A stretch of DNA of 64,000 nucleotides from Nematopogon swammerdamellus (GCA_946902875.1 OX336353.1:21217151-21281150), one strand, 5' to 3'; shown: positions 44,883-55,132, numbered from the stretch's first letter. Notes: a model not told the origin generated them from the sequence alone. Made by a program: numbers and translations.

Positions 44883-45293
44883 TATGAAAATTCGTCAGCC
44901 TAGGTAGCTCAGTGGCGCGGTTGGTTAGTCAACTGTTATTAAGCAACGCTGAGCGCGGTCAGTGATTGGATGGGTGACCGCTCGACCGTTGGAGGCTGAC
45001 CGTGGTTCGGATTCCACGTTAAACTGTAGGTCCCTTCCCTTCTTACCTTACTAGGTGGTAGGGTTTATCCCGGCCGGGTTGGTACCACCGCACTGAACGA
45101 AACGTCGGTCGAAGCGGCTATGTAAATAGTTCGTGTTTTCCGTCCAGTTTAGTGTAGCCGACATGAAATGAAGGGTAGCACTGACATGGCACCTAGTTCA
45201 CCCTGTGTTGTGGGCTGACATCACGGATGTTGTAGGTGATGTAGCCAACCGTGTCAGGTTCCATAAAAAGAAAAAAAAAAAAAAAAAAAAAAA
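44883..45293 (+). mobile_element. SINE family B, complete copy with tRNA- and 5S-like head, inside gypsy RT
   Basis: The head has taggtagctcagtggcgcgg (tRNA-type A box), then taagcaacgctgagcgcggt and gattggatgggtgaccgc, which line up with the internal promoter part of 5S rRNA (AAGCAGCG...GCGCGGTTAGTAC and GATGGGGGACCGC). It then has gtggttcggattcc (B-box-like). The body follows from gtaccaccgcactgaacg to gtgtcaggttccataaaaag and an A-rich tail of about 28 nt. RT coding resumes right after the tail ([13 protein letters not shown]), so the insertion is clean. The target duplication is hidden in A/G-rich sequence (aagaag). Confidence 0.9.
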
Positions 45294-47620
45294 AGAAGGA
45301 TGGCAGTACCAGGTTCTGTGTAGACTATCGACGGCTGAACGACATTACTAAAAAGGACAGTTACCCACTTCCGCGGATACATGATACTTTGGATACACTG
45401 AGCGGCATGAAGTGGTTGACAACGTTGGATTTGAAAAGCGGCTACTGGCAAGTGGAGCTTGATGCCAAAGATAAAGAGAAGACTGCGTTCTCAACCGGCA
45501 GCGGGTTGTGGCAGTTCAATGTCATGCCGTTTGGCCTCTGCAATGCTCCTGCGACATTCGAGGATGGATCGAGTACTCGCTGGATTGATTGGAGACGCTG
45601 CTTAGTGTACTTGGATGACATTATCATTGTTGGCAAGACTTTCGATGATCACGTGAGCAATTTAAAAAATGTACTATATAAAATCCGTGGAGCGAATCTA
45701 AAGCTAAGCTCTAAAAAATGTGATTTCTTTAAGCGCAAGGTCAGTTACCTGGGCCACGTGATATCCGAGAACGGTGTTCAGACAGACCCACAGAAGATCG
45801 AAGCGGTACAGAAGTGGCCAATCCCTAAGGACAAAACGGAAGTACGCGCATTCCTCGGTTTATACTCCTACTACCGACGATTTGTGAAGGGTTTTTCGGA
45901 AATTGCTAAGCCCCTTCAACGGCTGACAGAAGAGAAACGACACTTTGAATGGAATGAAGACTGCCACCGATCCTTTGAAGAACTGAAGCAGTACCTATGT
46001 GATTCACCAATCTTGGGATATCCCGAGACAGATGGAGTATTCATCGTCGACACCGATGCAAGTAACACGGGAATTGGAGGCGTGCTGTCACAACAACGAG
46101 GAGACAAGGAGGTAGTAATAGCTTACTTCAGCAAATCATTGTCGAAGACGGAGCGAAACTACTGCGTCACCCGGCGTGAGCTTCTAGCGATGGTCAAAAG
46201 TCTGCAGCATTTTAGCAAATACTTAATCGGAAGGAGATTCCGTTTAAGGACGGATCATGCAGCATTAAAGTGGTTACTCCAGTTCAGAAACCCTGAGGGT
46301 CAGGTTGCACGTTGGCTTGACCAACTGCAAGAATACCAGTTCGACATAGAGCATCGGAGCGGCAAGTCCCACGGGAATGCAGACGCCCTATCTCGAAGAC
46401 CATGTCCGGAAGAATGTAAACTCTGCGCGAGACATGAGACGAAAGAGTATGGAGCATGTTGCTCCGTAAAAGTAATCAGGACCGACAACATAAGCGAAGA
46501 ATGGAGTAATGAAGCCATGAAGAAGGCGCAGGAAGAAGACCGGGATTTGTTGCCCATCATTTATTGGAAAATGGCGTATGAAAACAAACCTGAGTGGAAA
46601 GAAGTAGCACCAAGAAGTGCAACGACGAAAAGTTATTGGGCACAATGGTCTAGCCTTCTCCTCCATGACGGGCTACTCTACCGGAAATGGGAGACACCAA
46701 ATGGGAGAGAGACATATTTACAGTTGGTAATCCCGCGAACGAAGGTGAAGGACGTGTTGGCTTGCCTTCACGACGGTCCTTCAAGAGGTCATTTGGGAGT
46801 TAAGAGAACCCTAATGAAGGTTCGGCAACGTTTTTACTGGATACATTGCCGTGAAGATGTGGAGGACTGGTGCCGCAAATGCACTGCTTGTGCATCAGTG
46901 AAGGGTCCGCAATCCCGTTGTAAGGGAGCCATGAAGCTGTATAATGTTGGTGTTCCCTGGGAGAGAATCGCAGTTGACATAGCTGGACAATTCCCAGTAA
47001 CAGACAACGGAAATAGATACTTCATGGTCGTTATGGATTATTTCACAAAGTGGCCTGAAGTTTTTGCCATTCCGAATCAAGAAGCCACGACAGTTGCACA
47101 AAAATTGGTTCATGAGGTCTTTTGTCGCTTTGGAGTGCCGCTGGAGTTACACACTGACCAAGGGACTAACTTCGGAGCTGGAGTGTTCCTGGAAGCGTGC
47201 CGCATCATAAGAATCCACAAGACCAGGACAACTGCGTATCGACCGCAGTCAGACGGCATGGTGGAGAGGTTTAACCAGACGATAGATAATCATTTAGCCA
47301 AGCGGGTAGAAAATCATCAGAGGGACTGGGACCAATACATTCCCTTGTTTCTGTTATCGTATAGGTCTGCCGTGCATGAGACCACCAATGAAACGCCAGC
47401 TTTGGCCAATTTTGGACGCGAGCTTCGCCTCCCTGCAGATCTCCTAACAGGAAATGTTCCAGATTCACCGAGGCCCATAACGGAGTACGTGGCTAATCTT
47501 CGAGACAAGATGGACTCAATCCACGCTCATATGAGGGAGGTCAGTCTACAAGCAGGAGAACGGATGAAGACGCGCTACGATCGGAAGACTAACGACCACA
47601 CTTTAAGATTGAAGAGGGTT
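45294..47620 (+). pseudogene. gypsy pol: RT, RNase H and integrase
   Basis: This frame (open 45251-47707) encodes RT from [15 protein letters not shown] through [27 protein letters not shown] and the catalytic YLDD (45608-45619) to [12 protein letters not shown]. RNase H follows with [17 protein letters not shown] and [11 protein letters not shown]. The integrase zinc-binding H-H-C-C ([19 protein letters not shown]) precedes the D-D35-E triad: codons 46976-46978 (VDIAG), 47156-47158 (HTDQG) and 47264-47266 (VERFN). D-x35-E spacing is canonical. Between CNAPATF and CLVYLDD the usual helix is replaced by odd residues because of two compensating indels. A frame change near 47605-47620 shifts the C-terminus. 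Confidence 0.95.
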
Positions 47621-47829
47621 TCCAAGTGTGGTTACATAATCCTGTACGTCGAAAAGGAAAATCTCCTAAACTACAGCCCAGATGGGATGGGCCATACACG
47701 GTGGTGACCCGTATCAATGATGTCACTTACCGCATACAAAGGAATTCAAGGAGCAAACCCAAAATTGTGCATGTGGACCGACTGGCTCAGTACCATGGGT
47801 CAAATTACGTTCGGGACGAACGTATCTGA
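47620..47829 (+). pseudogene. gypsy integrase C-terminus (GPY/F region) in shifted frame
   Basis: The frame 47626-47829 holds [20 protein letters not shown], then VTYRIQ and KPKIVHVDRLAQY, the GPY/F domain that ends many gypsy integrases, with a natural stop TGA at 47827-47829. It is one base out of register with the main pol frame. No env and no chromodomain follow. Confidence 0.9.
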
Positions 47830-47840
47830 GCGGGGGACGA
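47830..47840 (+). other. Polypurine tract
   Basis: gcgggggacga directly before the 3' LTR, as needed for plus-strand priming. Confidence 0.75.
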
Positions 47841-48007
47841 TGTCACGACCACCTAAAGTTTGATGTTTAAAAAGAAGAAAGCTGTCAAAAATGACAGGGA
47901 GTTTTGTTGTCAGATAAAAATGCGATATTAAAGTTTGAAAAGTAAAGAATAGAAAAGAGTTTGTGCTGTTTAATTTAATTTTCTATCCGGCCCCAGTGCT
48001 CGTAACA
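47841..48007 (+). repeat. 3' LTR of gypsy element (167 bp)
   Basis: tgtcacgaccacc...gctcgtaaca, with one extra ttaat relative to the 5' LTR. It is followed by the ATAC duplication. Confidence 0.95.
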
Positions 48008-48183
48008 ATACATATTTCTTTACAGTCTAACACATTACCATAAACTATTCTTTTTCGCCTGCGTGTACTTCTCCCACATCCCAAAGGTTAGTTAGAATAG
48101 AATGCCTCGCGGCATTAAGCTCGCCTGTTGTACCTAATTTTATAAATTGGTGTTCAATAAAGAATATATACATACATACATAC
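48008..48183 (+). mobile_element. LINE 3' UTR, part downstream of gypsy insertion
   Basis: The LINE interrupted at 42262 resumes here with a second ATAC, runs through ttcaataaagaatatata (poly(A)-type signal) and ends in a catacatacatac tail. This is a typical LINE 3' end. Confidence 0.7.
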
Positions 48184-48289
48184 TCCCTCCACGTTTGTTG
48201 TGTCCTCGTGTTACGTTGCTCCGTTCTCGGTACGCAAACTTGTATAATTGATCGATGTCCTTGGGCTGTTTACCGAAGGAATCGTGTGA

Positions 48290-48305
48290 GGGGGGGGGGG
48301 GGGGG
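48290..48305 (+). repeat. G16 homopolymer
   Basis: Sixteen consecutive G followed by aggcggcc. Confidence 0.9.
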
Positions 48306-48309
48306 AGGC

Positions 48310-48750
48310 GGCCTAAATAATAATTATAATTATATAATAATTAATCGTTTGACATTTTAGTGAGCGAGATATGTAGAGATATTCGTAAATATTAATACAT
48401 CCGCATGAAGTAATAAGCGGCGGCGCGCCGGCGGGCGGCGCGGGGCGGCGGCGGCGTGGCGTGCGCGACGAGGGCGGAGCGACACGCATCAACACGCGAC
48501 CTCGCACTCGACAGACAGGCTGGGCGGCGCGGCTGTCGACAACTCAATCGGCCCGCACTGTGCGAGCTCTATGTGGCTCCGCACCGCACGGCCGATCTCG
48601 AGATAGCCTCGTATGCCTCCTCCGCCGCGCGCCGCCGCGCGTACAGTAGGTACAGTAGTTCCCACGAGGTGGTGCCGTACGAGGGACCTCACTGCAACCA
48701 CACGAGTCTGCAACACCGCGACACACGCACCAATTACACCTTTACATTAT
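48310..48750. other. No gene recognised; GC islands
   Basis: GC-rich at 48415-48480 and 48618-48645. Overlapping 60-105-codon frames have no motifs. Confidence 0.4.
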
Positions 48751-48751
48751 A

Positions 48752-48806
48752 TATTTTTTTTTATGGAAACTGACACGGTTGGCTACATCACCTACTACTA
48801 CACGAC
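48752..48806 (-). mobile_element. SINE family B, 3' fragment
   Basis: tttttttttatggaaactga followed by cacggttggctacatcacct is the reversed 3' end of family B. It abuts the LINE 3' end at 48809. Confidence 0.75.
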
Positions 48807-48808
48807 AA

Positions 48809-48990
48809 TTTTTTTTTATTGATAGCGCGACATATGGCGCCGAACCAACCATAAGGTGTCTAACGACGCCCATGGACATTCGGTCGTACGCGGGGGTTGC
48901 GAATGCCATGCCGGCCTGACAGGTGCCCATTCACGCCCCTCTTGAAGGACCCGAGACTGTACTTGGGGGGGAAGTTACAAGGGACGCACT
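48809..48990 (-). pseudogene. LINE 3' end, family D, copy 2
   Basis: On the minus strand it translates as FKRGVNGHLSGRHGIRNPR in one frame and AYDRMSMGVVRHLMVGSAPY or similar in another. It ends gcgctatcaataaaaaaaaa. The block is shared with 23441-23692 and 62313-62500. Only the last ~60 codons and the A tail remain. Confidence 0.7.
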
Positions 48991-48999
48991 CTATTTTCA

Positions 49000-49656
49000 T
49001 TTGATAATATAAAGAAAACTAAAATAGTGACGACAAAACAGAATAACGAGGAGAGTAACATGGTACTGGGTACTGGGTATCATAATAGTTATGATTAATA
49101 ACGCGGTAATAATTACGTCTGCCGACAGCGCACCCCCGCCCCGCCCCGCCCCGACCATCAGTCTTCTGATATTTGACGAATGCTCGATCGGACGATGCAT
49201 TACACGACTCGTCCGATTGAGTTTATCAATTACACCGCACTGTCGTTATTAATACTGCGTGTATGTACGTCCGCGGTGCGCGGTGCGGGGGGCGGAGCTG
49301 GCCTACAACACGTTCGATGAGCTTTGTAATCATTTAGTAGATATCTGTTAGTGCTTCTACGCTTATGTTACCGATTCTATATTTCTAGTCTATAGGTTTT
49401 CTAGTCTATAGGAATATTTCAATAGGTTTTCCCCAGCGACCTTAGTCCGCCTCCTTCTCGGGCTCCGACAACTCGAGCACAGCCACCCATCTCCTCGGCA
49501 ATGTGAGACGTCTACTTCACGTAGTGTGCGGCGAGCGAGGATGTTGCTGCTGCAGTGTAGGTGGGTAGGTAAGCAGGTCGGTGCTACATCAACCTCGGCA
49601 GCAGACTCGTGGGAACAATAGCAACACTATTATCCGACCACAGTCAGCCCCATAAC
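49000..49656. other. No gene recognised
   Basis: AT-rich DNA with one (CCCCG)n run at 49131-49154 and a direct repeat ttttctagtctatagg at 49396-49412. No motif-bearing frame. Confidence 0.4.
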
Positions 49657-50476
49657 AAAATTCACAGATTTCGTGCCTTACACGACTATCGAGCACATTG
49701 AAAATGAATCTACGGAATTCGAAAAAATATTGTCGCTGAGCGACACGAGAAAGTCGGGATAAGGAAAAGGTTAGTTGGGGTCTGATGATGGAGCCGGAAC
49801 GAAGCCATAGGAACTCCTAAACCACAAATGATAAATCGACCGTGTTTGGGCTCGTTGGATTTGTCTTCGCAAGTACTCTAGTCATATGTTATTTATTTCC
49901 AGGGTCCTGATGATGGAGCCCGAAGGAAGCCATAGGAACTTCTAAACTACAGATGATAAATCCACCATATTTGGGGTCGTTGGATATAGGAATATAAGAA
50001 TATAGGTTAGGTTAGAAGACGCGTCGCATTGAAAATAAATTCAACAAAATAAAAAAAATATTACATTTATATATTTTTTATTATTTTTCAAAAACACAAG
50101 CAGCTTAAAAAATGTAAACTAAAATTTAGACAGAAAAAGAGATAAGCTTGACATTATGTCTAACTAAAGTAACAAATTAATAAATATCAAATATAAAAAT
50201 ATAATATAAGGATATAGAAGATAAGATATAGGTAGTAACCTATCCTATATTCCTATATTCCTATATCCAACGAGCCCAAATATGGTGGATTTATTGTAGT
50301 TTAGTAGTAGTAGGAAGGAAGCCATAGGGCTTCCTTCCGGCTCCATCATCAGAACCCAACTAACCTTTTCCTTATCCCGACTTTCTCGTGTCGCTCAGCG
50401 ACAATATTTTTTCGAATTCCGTAGATTCATTTTCAATGTGCTCGATAGTCGTGTGAGGCACGAAATCTGTGAATTT
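49657..50476. mobile_element. Fold-back element related to the Helitron satellite
   Basis: The left arm starts aaaattcacagatttcgtgc and the right arm is its near-perfect reverse complement ending gcacgaaatctgtgaatttt (50476). About 160 bp at each outer end pair almost exactly. The left arm contains two tandem units of about 128 bp (starting tctgatgatggagccggaac near 49787 and tcctgatgatggagcccgaa near 49913). The right arm keeps only one. The ~215-bp centre (50012-50228) contains aacacaagcagctta and aaaatttagacagaaaaaga, also found at 62520-62668. No transposase is encoded. Confidence 0.8.
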
Positions 50477-50521
50477 TTTTTCACTATCTCGGCCATAACT
50501 TTTTTTTGTTTTTTATTTACT

Positions 50522-50692
50522 TTCTCGAATAATTCTTTTTGCACCTTACAGCTCTCATGAATACGCGTCTTTTGAGCCCTTCTTGAATATCATATATCTT
50601 CACAACTCTCCGAGATATAAGGGGATCGCACTTTTTCGTGAAATCGGGGCCTATTACTGGAACGAACGAATAGAAATTTTTAATGTCAAAAT
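50522..50692 (+). repeat. 171-bp dispersed repeat, family C, copy 2
   Basis: Matches 31051-31221 over its length. It lies between the fold-back element and the Helitron-linked satellite. Confidence 0.8.
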
Positions 50693-50989
50693 ACAGTTTG
50701 CATACAAACTCATTCACGAATTTTAAGTACAAGCAAATCAATATTTAAATGTGATCTTACAGCATCTGAGTATACATGCACGATCGTATTGTTTACGTGC
50801 TACCGATGAGTGTTTTTATTATTATTATTAAACGGTTTTATTTAGCTTGACTCCGTATATTTGTTTGTTTGTTACTATCTTTGTTTCAAATCTTGCGACA
50901 ACTTTTTCAACTACTTCTACTCAACCGATTTTTTTGAAACTTTGCACACACATTGAGTTCTCGTGACAATACAATATTATGATAATTTC

Positions 50990-53962
50990 AACTTGGTAAC
51001 GAGGGTCTGATGATGGAGTCAGGAGGAGGACAGTGGAACTCTTCAACCGTTACTAGTAACCCCCTCGAGTTTGGGCTCATATGGTTGGTTTGGACGAGTG
51101 TTCCATACTTCTACCAATACACTTGGTGACGAGGGTCTGATGATGGAGTCAGGAGGTGGACAGTGGAACTCTTCAACCGTTAAAAGTAACCCCCTCGAGT
51201 TTGGGCTCATATGGTTGGTTTGGAAGAGTGTCCCATACTTCTACCAATACACTTGGTGACGAGGGTCTGCTGATGGAGTCAGGAGGTGTACAGTGGAACT
51301 CTTCAACCGTTACTAGTAACCCCCTCGAGTTTGGGCTCATTTGGTTGGTTTGGACGAGTGTCCCATACTTCTACCAATACACTTGGTGACGAGAGTCTGA
51401 TGATGGAGTCAGGAGGTGTACAGTGGACCTCTTCAACCGTTACTAGTAACCCCCTCGAGTTTAGGCTCATTTGGTTGGTTTGGACGAGTGTCCCATAGTT
51501 CTACCAATATACTTGGTGACGAGGGTCTGTTGATGAAGTCAGGAGGTGTACAGTGGAACTCTTCAACCGTTACTAGTAACCCCCTCGAGTTTGGGCTCAT
51601 TTGGTTGGTTTGGACAAGTGTCCCATACTTCTACCAATACACTTGGTGACGAGGGTCTGATGATGGAATCAGGAGGTGTACAGTGGAACTCTTCAACCGT
51701 TACTAGTAACCCCCTCGAGTATGGGCTCATTTGGTTTGTTTGAACGAGTGTTCTATACTTCTACCAATACACTTTTTGACGAGGGTCTGATGTTGGAGTC
51801 AGGAGGTGGACAGTGGAACTCTTCAACCGTTACTAGTAACCCCCTCGAGTTTGGGCTCATTTGGTTGGTTTGGACAAGTGTCCCATACTTCTACCAATAC
51901 ACTTGGTGACGAGGGTCTGATGATGGAGTCAGGAGGTGTACAGTGGAACTTTTCAACCTTTACTAGTAACCCCCTCGAGTTTGGGCTCATTTAGTTGGTT
52001 TGGACGAGTGTCCCATACTTCTACCAATACACTTGGCGAGGGTCTGATGATGGAGTCAGGAGGTGGACAGTGGAACTCTTCAACCGTTACTAGTAACTCC
52101 CTCGAGTTTGGGCTCATATGGTTGGTTTGGACGAGTGTCCCATACTTCTACCAATATACTTGGTGACGAGGGTCTGATCATGGGGTCAGGAGGTGTACAG
52201 TGGAACTCTTCAACCGTTACTAGTAACCCCCTCGAGTTTGGGCACATTTGGCTGGTTTGGACGAGTGTCCCATACTTCTACCAATACACTTGGTGACGAG
52301 AGTCTGATGATGGAGTCAGGAGGTGGACGGGGAACTCTTCAACCGTTACTAGTAACCCCCTCGAGTTTGGGCACATTTGGCTGGTTTGGACGAGTGTCCC
52401 ATACTTCTACCAATACACTTGGTGACGAGAGTCTGATGATGGAGTCAGGAGGTGGACGGGGAACTCTTCAACCGTTACTAGTAACCCCCTCGAGTTTGGG
52501 CTCATATGGTTGGTTTGGACGAGTGTCCCATACTACTACCAATACACTTGGTGACGAGGGTCTGATGATGGAGTCAGGAGGTGTACAGTGGAACTCTTCA
52601 ACCGTTACTAGTAACCCCCTCGAGTATGGGCTCATTTGGTTTGTTTGAACGAGTGTTCTATACTTCTACCAATACACTTGGTGACGAGGATCTGATGATG
52701 GAGTCAGGAGGTGTACAGTGGAACTCTTCAACCGTTACTAGTAACCCCCTCGAGTTTGGGCTCATTTAGTTGGTTTGGACGAGTGTCCCATACTTCTACC
52801 AATACACTTGGCGAGGGTCTGATGATGGAGTCAGGAGGTGGACAGTGGAACTCTTCAACCGTTACTAGTAACTCCCTCGAGTTTGGGCTCATATGGTTGG
52901 TTTGGACGAGTGTCCCATACTTCTACCAATACACTTGGTGACGAGGGTCTGATCATGGGGTCAGGAGGTGTACAGTGGAACTCTTCAACCGTTACTAGTA
53001 ACCCCCTCGAGTTTGGGCTTATTTGGCTGGTTTGGACGAGTGTCCCATACTTCTACCAATACACTTGGTGACGAGAGTCTGATGATGGAGTCAGGAGGTG
53101 GACGGGGAACTCTTCAACCGTTACTAGTAACCCCCTCGAGTTTGGGCTCATATGGTTGGTTTGGACGAGTGTCCCATACTACTACCAATACACTTGGTGA
53201 CGAGGGTCTGATGATGGAGTCAGGAGGTGTACAGTGAAACTCTTCAACCGTTACTAGTAACCCCCTCGAGTTTGGGCTCATTTGATTGGTTTGGACGAGT
53301 GTCCCATAGTTCTACCTATATACTTGGTGACGAGGGTCTGATTATGGAGTCAGGAGGTGTACAGTGGAACTCTTCAACCGTTACTAGTAACCCCCTCGAG
53401 TTTGGGCTCATTTGGTTGGTTTGGACGAGTGTCCCATACTTCTAACCAATACACTTGGTGACGAGGGTCTGATGATGGAGGCAGGAGGTGTACAATGGAA
53501 CTCTGCAACCGTTTCTATTAACCCCCTCGAGTTTGGGCTCATATGGTTGGTTTGGACGAGTGTCCCATACTTCTACCAATACACTTGAAGACGAGGGTCT
53601 GATGATGGAGTCAGGAGGTGTACAGTGGAACTCTTCAACGGTTACTAGTAACGCCCTCGAGTTTGGGCTCATATGGTTGGTTTGGACGAATGTCCCTTAC
53701 TTCTACCAATACACTTGGTGACGAGGGTCTGATGATGGAGTCAGGAGGTGTACAGTGGAACTCTTCAACCGTTACTAGTAACCCCCTCGAGTTTGGGCTC
53801 ATAGGGTTGGTTTGGACGAGTGTCCCTTACTTTTACCAATACACTTGGTGACGAGGGTCTGATGATGGAGTCAGGAGGTGTACAGTGGAACTCTTCAACC
53901 GTTACTAGTAACCCTCTCGAGGTTGGGCTCATTTGGTTTGTTTGGACGAGTGTCCCATACTT
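50990..53962 (+). repeat. 130-bp satellite array, about 23 copies
   Basis: Each unit reads gagggtctgatgatggagtc, then a variable aggaggtgtacagtggaact, ttcaaccgttactagtaacc, ccctcgagtttgggctcatt, tggacgagtgtcccatactt and ctaccaatacacttggtgac. Units differ at a few positions, with a 3-bp deletion in two (52032 and 52807 region) and a 1-bp deletion in others. A 77-codon frame recurs in each unit because the phase shifts by one base per repeat; these are artefacts. The array stops inside a unit at about 53962. Confidence 0.95.
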
Positions 53963-53966
53963 GCCG

Positions 53967-54345
53967 AACGCAAAAGTATGAAACAGACATACCATCTGTT
54001 CAAATTGATTTTGAAAGAGACGGCGGACACCTTATCCATCCTAAAGCCATACAGTTTCCAGCAAAGTTTAATTATGGAACAGCTGAGAGACGGATGTTAC
54101 CGATAATTTTGTCATGGGCCTCCACTGTCCATAAAATGCAGGGCAGTACTGTTGACCGTGCTGTCGTGTATTTGAGCTCCAGACTATTTGAGGAGGGTCA
54201 AGCGTATGTTGCATTGAGTCGCGTAAAGTCTTTAGAAGGGTTATGTATTGAGGAGCTTGATTGTGAGTAATTGACAGGTAAGAAACCGAGTAACAAAGAT
54301 GCAATGAGAGAGTTGGAAAGGATGACGAGTTTACGTAATGAATGA
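53967..54345 (+). pseudogene. Helitron PIF1-like helicase C-terminus
   Basis: The frame (part of 53878-54270) contains [55 protein letters not shown] and [20 protein letters not shown]. These are the last helicase motifs (H-K-x-Q-G-x-T and Y-V-A-L-S-R) of the Rep/Hel protein that drives rolling-circle transposition. A TAA at 54268-54270 interrupts it. The same frame then continues with the conserved tail LTGKKPSNKDAMRELERM to TGA 54343-54345. Everything upstream (Rep HUH nuclease, helicase Walker A and B) is replaced by satellite, so the copy is inactive. Confidence 0.9.
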
Positions 54346-54374
54346 TACGAGCCAAATATCAAACTAAAAACGAG

Positions 54375-54771
54375 TAAATAAAACATAGGTAAAAAGTCTT
54401 TTAAGTTAAACGGTTTTATTAAAAATAAAAAACTAGAAAAAAAAACAGCTGTACAAAAAACTAGAAAATAATAAGAACACATGGCGTATAATATGCGTAA
54501 TAAATAACATGCGCCCCACGTTTTTATATTAGTCTGTTAAAAGTCTCAATTTATTACTTATTCCGCTGACGCAGCGACACAATGTGCCCTTTGGCATCCG
54601 ACATGAGAAGACAGCACGCTAGTATTGCACGATTTCTTAAATCTTAAGAAGGCCCAGGCTTGTGTTCTTATTATTTTCTAGTTTTTTGTACAGCTGTTTT
54701 TTTTCTAGTTTTTTATTTTTAATAAAACCGTTTAACTTAAAAGTTTTTTTACCTATGTTTTTTTTTATTTA
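54375..54771. repeat. Near-perfect inverted repeat, ~105-bp arms, 180-bp spacer
   Basis: 54375-54481 (taaataaaacataggtaaaa to aagaacaca) is complementary to 54661-54771 (tgtgttcttattattttcta to its end) with only a few mismatches and a poly-T length change. Both arms carry aaacggttttatt and cagctgtaca. The right arm merges with the A tail of a minus-strand SINE. Confidence 0.9.
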
Positions 54772-55132
54772 ATCCGCTATGGGCGACTGAGTCAGGGGGG
54801 CCACATCACATGCTCCGACCAACCAATATCATCTCCGAGAAGGTAGGTGCCATAACGGAGGCTTACCTTTGAATTGATGATTTTACTGCACTAGAGGAGA
54901 ACACAGTCGAGGCTGCTATGCGGTCAGCTAACATCGAGTACGGTGGTACAATTGGCTACAATTAGAGGCACTGCCTAGTGCGGGGCAAGGGAAGGCACCT
55001 GCAGTTTTACACCGGCTCCGAACGGTAAGCAGTCGGTGTAGGTATGCACGTTAATCAGAAAAATCTCTTTCGTACACGCCGACTGAATTCGAACCCGCGC
55101 CTGTGTTCGCTCCTCTCGCAAGAGAAGCCGAC
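54768..55132 (-). mobile_element. SINE-like element, family A, copy 3
   Basis: On the minus strand: gtcggcttctcttgcgagag, cgcgggttcgaattcagtcg (B box), the gtaccaccgtactcgatg block and ctcggagatgatattggttg, then the A-rich tail that overlaps the end of the inverted repeat at 54771. It is close to full length. Confidence 0.75.

Larger units (their letters stand above)
42263..48007 (+). mobile_element. Ty3/gypsy LTR retrotransposon, complete but inactivated
   Basis: A full element with two LTRs (162 and 167 bp), a 4-bp target duplication, a tRNA-Leu primer-binding site, gag with a zinc knuckle, and a pol order of protease, RT, RNase H, integrase, plus a polypurine tract. Pol order and motifs place it in Ty3/gypsy (Metaviridae). 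There is no envelope frame after the integrase, so it is a plain retrotransposon. The two LTRs differ by about four substitutions and one 5-bp indel, suggesting a fairly recent insertion. It is inactivated by a stop and frameshifts in gag, a frameshift after the protease, a frameshift near the integrase C-terminus, and two SINE insertions (44072-44272, 44806-45293). Without the insertions it would be about 5 kb. Confidence 0.95.
50825..54771 (+). mobile_element. Helitron-like element dominated by a 130-bp satellite
   Basis: The proposed element spans a 5' region (50830-50989), an array of about 23 units of 130 bp (50990-53962), the Helitron helicase C-terminus (53967-54345) and a 3' inverted-repeat region (54375-54771). 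The 13-mer aaacggttttatt occurs at 50830-50842 and 54408-54420, and inverted at 54721-54733, which suggests element ends. The Rep domain and most of the helicase are absent. Boundaries are inferred and not proven. Confidence 0.6.

Noticed and set aside
44920..44990. A functional 5S rRNA gene
   Set aside because: Only the internal part resembles 5S rRNA. The ends do not pair, and the segment is embedded in a SINE with an A tail.
47830..48007. An envelope gene that would make the gypsy element a retrovirus-like errantivirus
   Set aside because: Only 11 bases separate the integrase stop from the 3' LTR.
51071..53851. Series of 62-151-codon frames (VTPSSLGSFGWFGRVSHTST)
   Set aside because: One per 130-bp satellite unit, ending because the period is not a multiple of 3.
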